From: Rosellinia necatrix
Lineage: Eukaryota; Ascomycota; Sordariomycetes; Xylariales; Xylariaceae
NCBI GenBank assembly: GCA_021209875.1
Contig: JAGYVD010000003.1
Coordinates: 5,270,001 to 5,334,000 of the forward strand
Reading direction: 5' to 3'
Length of the DNA stretch: 64,000 bases
Both the position numbers and the translations under genes were made by a program. Below, in pieces: positions 1 through 11,575 of this stretch (position 1 is its first letter; every line of letters starts with the position of its first letter). The notes beneath the pieces are model-generated. The model did not search any database. It was not told the origin of the DNA and saw nothing but the letters and a program-made list of their open reading frames with translations.

Positions 1-962
1 CGTTAGCGATACAACACCACACCTCCCTCCCTCCCTCCCTGTTCCGGTCCCGCTTACCTGGACCGTCTTGCCATTCAGACGCGTGCTGATCTTCAACGTC
101 TGCGGGTCCCGGATGACCTCGCGGCTGACGATGCCTGGTCCGTAGGGCGCCCAGCCGTCGAAGCCCTTGCCCAGGGACCACTGGCCGCCGCCGCGCTGGA
201 TCTGCCAGTCGCGGTGGGAGACGTCGTTGCCGATGGCGTAGCCGAGGACGTAGTCCAGCGCCTCCGACTCGGAGACGTCGGTGCAGGCCTTGCCGATGAC
301 GGCCACCAGCTCGCACTCGTAGTCGAGGCCCGGCGAGTCCTGCGCCTGCCGGTGCACGGGGATCGGGTCCGTGGGGCCCGCCAGCGAGGTCACCGGCTTG
401 TACTGCACCGGCACACATCGTGTCAGTTCAACAACCTGCTGTCATCCGTTTCGGTTATCGCGGTGGTACACCTACGAATAGGACGGGATATTTTGGAATT
501 GGAAGGCCGGACTAGTTCAACCACTATTATCAGCCCCTGGGTCCTTCTTGGAGACTCTCGGCAGTCGGGTCAATGACCGCCGCCCGTGGGCATTCTACCT
601 CTTTTGCGTGAAGGGCATAGTTGAGACCCAGGCATCGAACAGTCTTTACATCCTCGAGGGCCAACGGTGCTAATAAGAGCCGTACGTCGGCCACTTGATC
701 TGTGACTTCGTGCTTCCCGAAGACGTCGCCCACGATGATCTTGGCTTTCTTCGTCTGGGCAATGTCTGTCGCGCCTTCAGGTAGGATCGCATCTCCATAG
801 TATACCTTGCCATTCCTGGCGAGGAAACGGACGAGTCGCTATAGTTACCAGCTGCGTCAGCAAAGGGCACCCGAATATCGCAATGCGATATAATAATAAA
901 GGTAAATAAAGGTAAATAAAGGAGGATGAAGGCAAATAACACCGTACCGAGAATGCGGGCAT
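1..962 (-). CDS. Fumarylacetoacetate hydrolase (FAH) family protein, 5' part only
   Basis: Exons read as 962..948, 838..599, 511..476 and 402..58, all phase 0; a donor at 57 (CAG|GTAAG) leads off the window, so the C-terminal part is missing. The joined product covers 212 residues. It starts MPAFSRLVRFLARNGKV, has the family block RCLGLNYALHAKES and continues LPIPKYPVLFYKPVTSLAGP. The metal-binding residues expected for this fold are visible: E126 and E128 (YECEL) and D157 (GNDVSHRDWQ). The family cleaves or isomerises acylpyruvate or 2-oxo-diacid substrates; the exact substrate cannot be told. Odd points are the 15-nt first coding exon and the 36-nt third exon; both are needed to rebuild the conserved blocks. 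It is divergent from ERB1 across about 0.9 kb. Family call is strong; the five-codon start exon is an inference. Confidence 0.85.
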
Positions 963-1854
963 GACTATCAGAGTCGTCCAGGCGCACACAGGGGCAAAAT
1001 GATAGACGAGGGCTAGGCTCTTCGTCAGAGACGACCAAAGACTGCAACGTCAATCAATACTAGTCAGTCAACAGGTACAATAGGTACAGAATAAGAACCT
1101 TGGAAGTCGTCACAACACGCAGCATCCATAACCATAGGTAGAGACATAGAGGAGGCAGCCTTCTCTTATGTTTGTAGGAGAATAGACGGGGTTTTATCGG
1201 CGTCAGCAACGACGACAACCCGTCGGAGACGTTTAGCCTATCAGCAGTTGATCAAGCCTGCGCACGCCTGCACGCCTGCACCGGACGGACAATTATGCCC
1301 GTCTTGAAGTTGTACGGTATGTGCATATACCTGAATTACTCCACACGGCAATACAGTTCACGATTGGGGATCCGAAAGACTATCACGGCCCCTACCCGAC
1401 TTCCCTATTAGTAGGTACCTACCTTTGTGATCCATAGCTCTACCTAGGTAGGCAGGTAGAGGGCGAATTTTTGAGTTAAGGGGTGGCGCTGTATACCTAG
1501 TACCTAGGTAGTGACTAAGTAACCAACCTTAGGTACAGACACCTAGATTAGACGTCAATACTACTACTACTACTACTACACGATAGGTAGGGTACAAGTG
1601 CATAACTACGGGATGGGAACCGACAGAGGGGGTGGACCGGAAGTGGGACCGAGGGGTGGGTATAATCGAGGTGGGGAGGGGGGATTTCAAATGAGGAATA
1701 GCTCAGCCAGAAGAGGAAGGCGGTCATATTTTGGATTGGCAGAAAACTCCATTTCCGGGGGACATAGCAGGGTGATAGTAGCAAGATAGCGCAAAAAAAC
1801 GTTACCACACCATTCAGCATCCCCGAGGCGGCAGTGTTGTCAACACATTGCAAA
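963..1854. promoter_or_regulatory. Divergent intergenic region between FAH-family gene and ERB1
   Basis: This stretch must carry both promoters. It contains several CCTAGGTA/TACCTA motifs (around 1410-1530) and, at 1536-1580, one reverse-oriented copy of a short dispersed repeat described separately. A CT/TAC-rich run lies at 1556-1580. I see no open reading frame worth calling and no clear TATA box. Confidence 0.5.
1536..1580 (-). repeat. Dispersed repeat element, copy 1
   Basis: Read on the minus strand it runs from a TAG-triplet tract into TTGACGTCTAATCTAGGTGT and then CTG. Nearly the same string occurs on the plus strand at 10641-10683 and 11515-11575. The copy sits in the ERB1/FAH promoter region. 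No coding potential. Confidence 0.6.
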
Positions 1855-4445
1855 ATGGGTCCAGCAAAGGCCAATTTGAAGCGCAAAGCTTCAAATATCG
1901 AAGCCAATACTGCTGCTGCCACTGCTGCCGCTGCTACCCCCGCTACTGCTGCGCGAGTATCCGGCGAGCTTCATGAATCCGACTCGGACGACTTTGGCGA
2001 CGGACTGTTAGAGGCTATTCTCGACGGCGATGAAGACTCGGAAGACGACCCGAGCGACCTCGATTATTCGGCCGACGAAGGCGACGGGCGAGGAGACTCC
2101 GGCTCCGAGTCCGATCTCGAGGATGACTTAGCAAGCGAGGATATACCGACGGACGACGAGGTCGAGGAGGACAAAACAGCTCTCGCCAACGGTGCGAGCA
2201 ATACGAACGGTACCGGTCTTGAAACATACAGGGATGACGATGAGGACGACCGGCCCAATTATAGAATTGAAAAAGATGCAAATGGCGGCGTTCGATATGT
2301 ATACGACGAGATCGACCCCGTTTACGATTCGGACGATACAGATGCGCAAGACCCCGTCAACACCGTACGTTACATGTCCTCCCTCATGCGCCTAGCGCTC
2401 TCGATCCTCTCTTGATCCCCTCTCCAGCCAACTCATGGTTCCTATTACCTCCTTGAATTATGTATGTTTGCTGACATCGCGTTGTAAGATTGGAAATATC
2501 CCACTCTCTTTCTACGACTCCTACCCTCATATCGGCTACGACATCAACGGCAAGAGGATTCTTCGTCCTGCCACCGGAGACGCGCTTGATTCTCTCCTAG
2601 ACAGCATTGAGCTACCTGAAGGATGGACTGGCCTCACGGATCCCGAAACGGGCAAGCCTCTAAATCTCAGCCGGGATGAGTTGGAGCTGCTCCGCCGGGT
2701 CCAGATGAAGGAGGTCCCCGAAGAAGGCTACGACATGTATCCGGTATGTACAACGCACTATCTAGCTAACTATACCGATCGAATGTATGTGTTAACGAAT
2801 CTGGCAGGACACTGTGGAATGGTATACTAGTCACGTGGAGCAGTTTCCGTTATCTGCAGCGCCGGAGCCGAAGAGGCGTTTTGTGCCCTCCAAACATGAG
2901 GCGAAGCGCGTGATGAAGCTGGTAAAGGCTATCCGGGAAGGCAGAATATTACCGTACAAACCGCCAGAGGAGAGAGAGAAGGAGCAAGAGGAAGAAGAGG
3001 AGGTGCATTATGACCTTTGGGCTGACGAAACCCCCCGCCCACCAAATGTCATGCACATCCCTGCGCCGAAGCTTGCTCCTCCAGGATACGACTTATCATA
3101 TAATCCACCACCAGAATATTTACCATCAAATACTGAAAGGAAGGCCTGGGAAGACACAGACCCGGAAGAACGAGAAAAGGCATACCTACCACAGAGGTAC
3201 GACTCCCTTAGACGGACCCCGGCATACGATCAGTTCGTCAAAGAACGGTTCGAGAGGTGTTTGGATTTGTACCTCGCTCCTCGTGTTCGGAAAAATCGGC
3301 TCAACATCGATCCTAACTCACTACTACCAAAACTGCCTCGGCCCGAGGAACTGCGCCCGTTCCCCACAGTTGCCTCGATCGAATTTGTTGGTCATACCGG
3401 CAGAGTAAGATCGGTGGCTGTTGATTCGTCTGGTCAGTGGTTGGCGAGCGGCGGTGACGATGGGACTGTCAGAGTTTGGGGCCTATCAGACGGGAAACAG
3501 CAGTGGGAAGCCAAGCTGAGTAGCGAAGATCCTGTCGATGCTGTCAGATGGCGCCCAGGCCGCGATGCACTAATATTGTCAGCTGCTGTTGGCGAGGATA
3601 TTTATCTGATGACGCCATCCACCATGAACCCAGAACTGGAACAAGCCAGCCGGGTCATACTCGATGCCGGGTTTGGATACGCCAACAATGGGAAACAACA
3701 GACAACAGCCAGCGGTGCTAGGAAAGACCCGCCCGCCAAGTGGGCGAGGCCAGGGGCACGGCTGGAAGGCGAAGGGGTACTATTGAAGGCGACTGTTAGG
3801 TCACCTATCAAAACGATAAATTGGCACCGCAGAGGTGACTTCTTCTGCACTGTGTCGCCCACAGGTCAGCGAAGCGCCGTAGCTATACACACGCTGAGCA
3901 AGCATCTTACGCAGATACCCTTCCGCAAGTTGCCGGGCGGTGCTGCGCAGGCAGCCTCATTCCACCCGTCCCGCCCCCTATTTTTCGTGGCGACCCAGAG
4001 AACAATACGCTGCTACGATCTGCAGAGGCAAGAGCTGGTCAAGACGATCCAGCCAGGCTGCCGCTGGATATCATCATTTGACATCCACCCAGGTGGCGAT
4101 CATCTCATCGCCGGTTCCTACGATCGCCGCCTGCTGTGGCACGACCTGGAGATGTCGAGCCGGCCGTACAAGACGTTACGGTTCCATGAGCAGGCTATAA
4201 GGTCTGTAAAGTTTCATCCTGGCTCGTACCCTCTCTTCGCAGATTGTAGTGACGATGGCACGTTGCAAATATTTCACAGCAAAGTGGTAAACGATCTCAT
4301 GGAGGGTCCAACAATAACCCCTGTAAAGATGCTTCAAGGCCATCGAGTGGTTAATCGACTGGGTGTCACGGATATTACATGGCACCCCCATCATCCATGG
4401 GTGGTTAGCGCTGGTGCCGACGGGACGTGTAGATTATGGGCGTAA
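1855..4445 (+). CDS. ERB1: Ribosome biogenesis protein Erb1 (BOP1 homologue)
   Basis: Exons 1855..2364, 2489..2743 and 2808..4445 join in phase 0 to an 800-residue protein, close to the usual family length. Residues 1-165 are acidic (runs of D/E/S), as expected for the nucleolar N-terminus. Exon 2 opens with [20 protein letters not shown], the hallmark of the BOP1 N-terminal domain, which runs to about residue 435. WD40 repeats start near residue 450 ([10 protein letters not shown]...DDGTVRVW) and end with ADGTCRLWA at the C-terminus. Erb1 works with Nop7 and Ytm1 (PeBoW complex) in processing 27S pre-rRNA and building the 60S subunit in the nucleolus. An in-frame ATG-less extension exists upstream of 1855, so ATG 1855 ([13 protein letters not shown]) is chosen. 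Introns of 124 and 64 nt have GTACGT and GTATGT donors. Confidence 0.95.
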
Positions 4446-7400
4446 TGTGGATGTAGGCTGGCTGGCTGGTGTATAAGACGGAGATGAGACTATCGCCACT
4501 ACCATGTCGCCTCGACTGAGTGGTCTGGAAATACCCTGATTGGCGATGGCAATAATTCGCCGGAAAATTCAAGGAAGCATGAAGTCGCCACCTCTATTGG
4601 TTCTGGGCTGCGTGTTTACTCCAAGGAATTGGCTTGCAGTAAACTTGAGATACGAGGTACCTACGTAGTATCATCCAATGAGCCGTACCCACAGGTGAGG
4701 CGGCAGATCAGTTATGCGCTCGATATGAATAACCCTATGTATTCGGCCAATCTATGATTAATGGCCTCAAACTCTCCTTCAGTCCATATCCCGGTCGGCC
4801 GTAAAACCTTATTTTAGTCTATGTACACTGGACAATCATAAAAATCCCACGGCTACCCATTGCTTAGCAGGAGTAAAAAAAAAAAAAATCCCGAGCCGCC
4901 TTTTGAATAATAATATGGGGATTAATGCCCAATGTGAAATGGCCTAACGCTCCGTCGAACCACATAGAATCGCTATGCACCCTTCTTAGCCTGCTGGGCA
5001 AGTTTGGGCAAAGTTATTCCGACTTCTGGCTTTTCCGACATCCAAGTTTTTTATTGTTTTGCATAGTTACTTATATAGTTATCCCATATTATGCTCTACA
5101 GTTGCCTTGTCTTGCAATAGTTATTCCTCGGTAAACGGTTTCCAGAAAAAAGCCCTAGTCAAGCAAGTCCATGCGCCTCAACCGGGGTGGAGGGAGGGGG
5201 AGTTTGTCCCCCACGACATTATGCCACGCTTCTTTTTCATCTAGTTATCTACACTATATCTACCTCATTAGCGATGGCTAGGGTTTCCCTCCAAGGACCA
5301 AAAGCCAGAACAAAAGTTATAAAAAAAAAAAAGGTGTTACCCTCCCAAAACTCTTCGATGACTCATGATCTTGGGCAACTTCGGAGGGTACGTTCCGTCT
5401 GCCCAAGAACATTGGGCTCACTATTTTGGGGGTGAAATTCTTGGACCCAATTAATTCCCTCAAAGGCCTGGTTTAGGGGGGTTTGGTTTCTATAGGTTCG
5501 CTATTCTTTGGGACGAACGCGTTATTATCCATTCCTTTGATATCGTGCCATGAGTGGCGAGCCACGTTGCCTAAGAGTCGGGGGCGACAACCTATCCCCC
5601 CTTGGGACACACGGATTATAAACGATATCTCACTTCTTATGGGGATACTTTTGACAGGGCCACGAGGCGGGTTGCCTGTGGGAACTCTCGCCTTCCAGCG
5701 GGATATATGTGTGTCGCCCTGGTACACTTTGAGAGCTTGACCCGCCATCCGGGTACATACCTATGTGGGTTGTCTAAGGCAAACTAGACCGACCACTCGA
5801 TGCGTCTCAGAACGATCTGGTCTTTCTCGGAGAACAAGACTAGTATGAAGAAAGACGAAAAAAAGACGGTGATAGAGCCGGGGGCGTGTTGGGAGATGTC
5901 AAAAGCATCGACTGATAGGGCTATCTCCAGTCCACAGCAGGCAGCCATCGACCTTTTCGCTGGCTCAGATACACTAGATCGACGGTGCGATGTATCTATC
6001 ATACTGTACACCCCCCGGGGAGGTCGTCGACGCGGGTGCTAGTTAGAGGGACGGTAGTTAACTAGTGCCCGGGATCATTTCGACTGCGCCCGCGAGTCAC
6101 GGCGTCAAGCTGGTGGTATGCCTAGCCGCTTTTGTCACAACAGATCAGACGGAGTACTACGGCATGTGATGGGCGGTCAGCGGGTGTGTTACACCGCCAT
6201 ATCCATCGACAAATGCAACCAACGTATTCGAAAACGTCTTTCCCTTCTTCCTCACCCCTCTTTCCTCTCCTAGCGACGTCTTATGTTGCACGATACCCGC
6301 CTCATCACGACCTTCTGCCACCCTCAAGAAGACACGACGATCCACACGACGATCCACGCGGCGGATCCTGCGGATCAACGTGGTTGATGAAGACGCTAGT
6401 GCTCCCCTCAAGCTAGCCAAGGAGACCAGACGATGGTAATACTGTTATCTCATAGCAACGACGACGCGAAGAGACAATGTTGCGACAAGGAAGAGACCCA
6501 ACGACCACCACACGGCGTCGTGTGACCGGAACGAATAAACAACGTGGAAACTTGCTCATAAAGGGCATTTAGTGTATATGTCTCGCCTGTCCAGATCTTC
6601 TCCGTGAAATGATTCACGAGCGGGCACTGTTGTTCGTAAACAGGGAGCGATCGATCATTGCCATTTCCCGTCCTGGCCACTGTACCCACGTGTACCAGAG
6701 TACAAACCGGAGGCCAGCAGGTATATGATCCAGAACCCCGTCATACGTTCCACGTACCCCAACCAGCCGCCGCAATAGTGGGCTTTGATTCACAATTTCC
6801 GTGAACGACAACGGGTCGTATCATGCCTTGCAGAAGTCTCATCTCATCTCATCTGTCGCAGTCCGTCAGGAGTCCGAATACGACAGACAACCCCTCCAAA
6901 CCCTGGATCAGCCCGCCTAGTGAAACGCGATTGTGTTAGTCACTTTAGCACCAACAGACAAAGACAAGGGAGGGCGGGAAAAAAAAAGGGGGGGGCAAAA
7001 CATATAAAAGCCCGAAATTATACCCCACTGGTCCGGTTCCGCGAGGGGGGGAAATATCCAAGTTTTGACGATAAGAGGGTCCGAAAGCCAAACAGAAACA
7101 CCACTCCCCTTCACATTCTCCAGAGGTTAATCGATCTATCGAGCGGCCTGTTCAAGAAAACCCTACGCCCGGCCGGACTAAAATGCAAGACAAATTGGTT
7201 CAACGGTCGAATTAGCCTGGTCTTGGCGAAAAATAAAAGGATCCCATGGCGTCGCAGTGGAGCCCGAGGCGACGATATCCCTGAAAAGGCGAACGGAGAG
7301 TTAGCCAAATGAGCTGAAAGAAGAGAAGGCGGAACTCGAAATTGCAAATGCGACACATCCTTTTCCCACACGAATTATCGCGAAGAAACCCCCCCAAAAA

Positions 7401-9074
7401 AAAAGAAAAGAAAAAGGCCCTTAATCGTGAAGGCCGAGGCTGTTCAACCAAGTTCACTTACAAATATCTTACTATTGCTGCCTCACTGCTTGGCTTGCTT
7501 GCTTGCTTACTCCATTATTCAGCGCAGGGCAAAAATACTTCCGCCCGGGGATTGATTAAGCGAGTAGGATTTCCCACACCATGCAACGATCAGATCATGC
7601 ACATATATATATATATATATATGAAGCACGCAACTGAAAACTCGGTGTGAAAGCTGGGCTCGAAATCCGAGGGGAAAACAAGGAAAAAACCAGTTCCTGC
7701 AAACGACGACGACAACGACGACGACGACAACAACAACAACAATAACAACAACGACGACAAGGATGACGACAGAACCGAATGATCCGCTCCTCTGCTGTGC
7801 GATAAAAAGAGGAAAACCCTTTTTTTCCCTTGCCAAAGTGTCAGCCTAGTTCCGCGAACAAAGGAGCCATCCCATCCCCCCCCCTGTAGCGAGCGACATG
7901 AAGTCGCAAAACTGGTCCAGTGCATTCATCACGAAGCCGTCCCCGGGCGACTTTTGTTGTTGAAAACCCACACGTGTCTGACGAGATCTTAGTCTCACGA
8001 AAATCTGCCTCAACTACCACCTTATCTTACCTTCACCTTACCTTACCTAACCTATCTGCGTGCCCGCATGCTTGCGTGTGCATCCCGTGAGAGGAGACGA
8101 CGCGCAGCAACGACGTACCCGCAGTGGTGTTAGGGAGGGAGGGGGGGAGAGGGGAGAGGGAATGAGACATGCATAAGCAAGATACCCCGAATGGAACGAG
8201 GAGAAGTGGGAAAGGGGAAAAGGGGAAAAAAAAAAAAATTCAAAAAAAAAAATCCAAGCAATGGAGAGAGAGGTTGGGATATTGTGATTGGAGGGTGATA
8301 TGATGGGTAGCCTCAAGGACGGTTTTAGGGGGGGGCGGAGGGCTGACGGTTTGGATAAGGCGTGGCGCGCAGCCAGGTAAGCACACACACACACGACCAC
8401 GACCATCAATGATTCACCATCACCATCATATCATCAGTATCAGCAGCAGCATCATCACCACCCCACCCCCACCTCCGTACCCTCCGTTACCGGTAGCTAT
8501 TGAGCAGGCCAGCCTACATGGCATAGTTGGATACGCCGGGGCACTCATCATTGACGGCATCTCATTCTTTCCCTAACACTATCAATTTAGTTTCCATTGA
8601 CTTTTCTATCATGAAGATGCCAAAACAAAGTGAAAAGTGAGCTTCCGTTTTGGAAGTATCCAAGCACTGGACCTGTTTAGACGAACAGGGATGTACAAGT
8701 GTGCAGAAGCATCATCTATTGTTTTATCCTGTCGTGCCCCCCCTTTCTTGATTCCTTATATATCCTCTTTTTATCTTATCCTCGCACTATCGACGTGTAT
8801 GGAGGAAGGTGAGAGAGAGCCAGCGTCCATAAGCAAGTGCTATGTTCTTTATACAGATGATAATATGATCTGCATACATCGAACAGGTAAGTCCTGGCCA
8901 AACGAAAAGAATTTTCTACACGTTAAAACAAATGAATAGAAATACTAGGCCGATGTAGTTGATAGGGGTAGCCGGTTATCGCATCAACGACTCGGCTGTG
9001 ACTCGTTGACTGTCGTTGTCATTATTCTCATCGCCGTCCGGGGGGCTAACAGGTGTGCAGGGTGCTGCACCCTA
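4446..9074. other. Gene-free stretch, 4.6 kb
   Basis: Reading frames of up to 175 codons occur (for example 6785-7312 plus) but none shows a recognisable domain, splice logic or family block, so I call no gene. The stretch holds homopolymer runs (4876-4888 A, 5321-5333 A, 8230-8252 A), an AT dinucleotide run (7602-7622), a CGA/ACA trinucleotide tract (7704-7760) and a GAGA/GGGG purine tract near 8130-8160. A 15-base match to the conserved SSU rRNA string at 5431-5445 is not extended by its flanks. Confidence 0.55.
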
Positions 9075-9937
9075 TTAATCATCCTCAACCGTGAAGGTAT
9101 GGTAGGCTATATTGGGCGCTACTTCACAGAACCACTTGCCCATACCGCAGACTTCAGTTGCATGGTTCTGCGGAACGGGGGGTGCCGATGGTGGCATGGG
9201 CTCCGACCTCAGTGTCATGCTGCCAGTCCCAATCACAGACTGCGCCGGCGACCCGCCATGTATAAGGCCATCGATAAGCGTCGAGTCTTCCGTCCAAAGG
9301 TTATCTCCATTCATCCAGCCCTTGATGCTGCGTTTCAACGATGGGCCGATGAAGGGTCCATTGTAGTTAGCAATGGCCTGCTCTGTCAGTTGAAGCCTAG
9401 TGTTGTTCTGGTTACCTCGGTTGACCTGGATGTCTATGTTCGGTGTCACATGAGGCTTGAGGCCGCGGTCCTTCTGGGGTTGGAAGGGACTGGTTGGGGT
9501 GGTTGTGGGGGTGGTCGCAAAGGCAGTCTCTTCCAATACGACACTCGACGTGCTATTGCATAACACTGGGCGGCTTTCTTCAACACCCCCAATCCGAGAC
9601 ATGTCGGGGTTCTGTAGGTCTATGCCGAGGATGGAAATGCCGGCCGGAACATCCCTGACGGCCTGTGTGACGATGGACTGGCCTGTCTGACACCTCTCGG
9701 CGTTATTCATAGGGGAGCAACATTTCGATGCATCTTTGAAAGACACCTGGTCTGCCATGGTAACCGATATGGTTATGACAAAGCAGGTGTATATGTAGGA
9801 CAGGACGATGTTCGGGGGCGGGGGTGGCGATGGCTCTGAGGAATGGATGCTGGCTGGGCCACGACGAGTTAGCCAGGATGGCTGCGGAAGAGTTGACTGA
9901 CAACTAGATCCTCGACTTACGACAGATGCTGTACCAT
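9075..9937 (-). CDS. Hypothetical protein with one N-terminal hydrophobic segment
   Basis: I do not recognise a family. The model joins 9937..9921 (ATG GTA CAG CAT CTG TC) to 9849..9075; the 71-nt intron has a GTAAGT donor, a GGCTAACTC branch site and a CCAG acceptor. The product is 263 residues. Residues about 7-18 are Ser/Pro-rich (SSEPSPPPPP), then residues about 19-37 form a hydrophobic stretch (NIVLSYIYTCFVITISVTMA) that could be a signal anchor or a late signal peptide. The rest is polar with Cys pairs near both ends (SKCCSPMNNAERC and EVCGMGKWFCEV) and a Thr/Pro patch in the middle. If the intron is not real, translation could start at ATG 9758 and give a 227-residue soluble protein. 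The good splice signals and the 258-codon open second exon support a real gene; function unknown. Confidence 0.5.
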
Positions 9938-10640
9938 GTGTGGCGACCCAGTTGGTGATCGCGAGCGGGCAAGGGAGGAGAAAGAGAGAGGAACAAGAGA
10001 GCAAGGAGTGAGGATAAAATAGCCAGGATAAAATAGCGAGATGTGTCCGGTGGTGGCAAAGGAGAAGAGCGACGGGAGACTGATGGCGGTAGGGACGGGA
10101 CGCTTCAGCAGCAGCAAGTCCTGTCACCGCAACACCGTGGTGTTAGCCGGTAAGGTAGGTAGGTGTTGTTGTGTAGAGCACTGCGGAAGACAACCCGTAA
10201 GACAAACCGGGGCTGGGAAGCGCTGCTGCCATGGAAGTAAAGACGAGGAGAATGTGTAGAGGGTGTAGACTGTGGGTGAATAGAAACCCAGAGCATATCA
10301 ACTTATTATAGCTGAGGCAAGCATGAACCGACCATGACCTCTGGAGGCGGGCAGGTAGGTGGAAAGGCACGCATCCCATAGGTGGTGCTCAACGTGCCTA
10401 CCTAGGTACCTACCGGCTCCTACCAGAAGTGCAGTTACTAGGTAGTAAGTAGGTAGGTCTCCCTGGTGCTGGCGATAGCGGGTAGGCGGTGCTTGAAGGA
10501 TGGCAGTGTAGGTACCTACTAGTACCTGCGCAAGGTTGATGGGTTGGGCAAGGAGGGGATATTGGTGGGAAGAGGGTAGTGAGTGTGGCTACTGGACCTG
10601 GAGGTCCATCCCCTCCAGAACACCACCCATCTAGCACCTA

Positions 10641-10709
10641 GGTAGTAGTAGTAGTATCAACGTCTAATCTAGGTGTCTGACAGTGCGAGTTACATTTTAT
10701 AGGTAGGGT
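10641..10709 (+). repeat. Dispersed repeat element, copy 2
   Basis: A (TAG)n tract leads into TATCAACGTCTAATCTAGGT, then GTCTGACAG and GTTACATTTTATAGG. The order of blocks matches the copy at 11515-11575, and its first 43 bases match the inverted copy at 1536-1580. It may be the end of a small non-autonomous transposon, but no terminal inverted repeat or target duplication could be fixed by eye. Confidence 0.6.
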
Positions 10710-11514
10710 GGATTAACACGCACCGTATACAGTACCTACATATATACCACACACCTCAAGTCTCCAGTGGTACTAGGTAGGTAGTTTTATGGAGTACCTA
10801 CCTTCATCATAGACTAGGTAGGTACTTAATTGATTGCAATGGCAGTAACGGGTGGCTCTTTTTAACTACTACCTGATGTGTATACCTAGGTATTGTACCT
10901 ATGGCAAAAAATACTGCACACCCGGAGGTGATTTGGGTAAGAGGATGCCTTAATGGGGTTAGACGCGCATTTATTCATGTTTTTATACTAATTTTATGCG
11001 ACGGAACCTTGGCGCGTGGTGCCACATAATTTGTAACCTGCTGGTCCTGTACTTGCTGAGTACCTTACCTTTGCCGCTTACAGCATGCATTTATACCTAC
11101 ATATGCTCCTCTTATGGATTGGACTTAGCTAAAAAACATGAAGCTAAGAGGGTACAAGCTCAGCCTTTCTAGGAGCAACAACAAGCTTGACTATCTGGCC
11201 GGACCTACCGTGTTGTTATTTCTGTCCCAATCATTTCCCTCTATATTTTCATACATTTACATAATAGTTGCGCACTAGGTAAGCCTAATTGGGGTATTGG
11301 TTCTGTTAGCAGCCAGTGCAGTTGAACAAGATATTCTATTGATGCAAGGCCACTTGATCCTGGGGCAGATTGCCGAAAAGCATACCAACCTACCTGCTTA
11401 CCTACGTAGTCTTCGGGAATGGAGGGAAAGATCACTTCCATCCAGTTGTACTTGGCTCACACCTCTGTCCCTGAGGAAACTACCTACAAGTATACATATT
11501 CTTGAGGTACCTTA

Positions 11515-11575
11515 GGTAGTAGTGGTGTTATTAACGTCTAGTCTAGGTGGCTGACACTGCTGGTTACATTTTGAT
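11515..11575 (+). repeat. Dispersed repeat element, copy 3
   Basis: Reads GGTAGTAGTGGTGTTATTAA, then CGTCTAGTCTAGGTGGCTGA, CACTGCTGGTTACATTTT. It differs from copy 2 at scattered single positions, as expected of an aged repeat family. It lies 0.9 kb downstream of copy 2 in the same orientation. Confidence 0.6.

Noticed and set aside
5431..5445. 15-base identity to a universal small-subunit rRNA string (GGTGAAATTCTTGGA), suggesting an rDNA fragment or group I intron nearby
   Set aside because: Flanks on both sides do not match rRNA and a 15-mer hit of this kind is not far from chance for a window this size. No group I intron core pairing was seen.
6785..7312. 175-codon open frame in the 4.4-9.0 kb region
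   Set aside because: No domain, no neighbouring exons, mixed low-complexity composition and overlap with a G run; looks like a chance frame.
7704..7760. Trinucleotide tract that could encode poly-Val or poly-Asn/Asp
   Set aside because: It is a CGA/ACA microsatellite with no surrounding gene.
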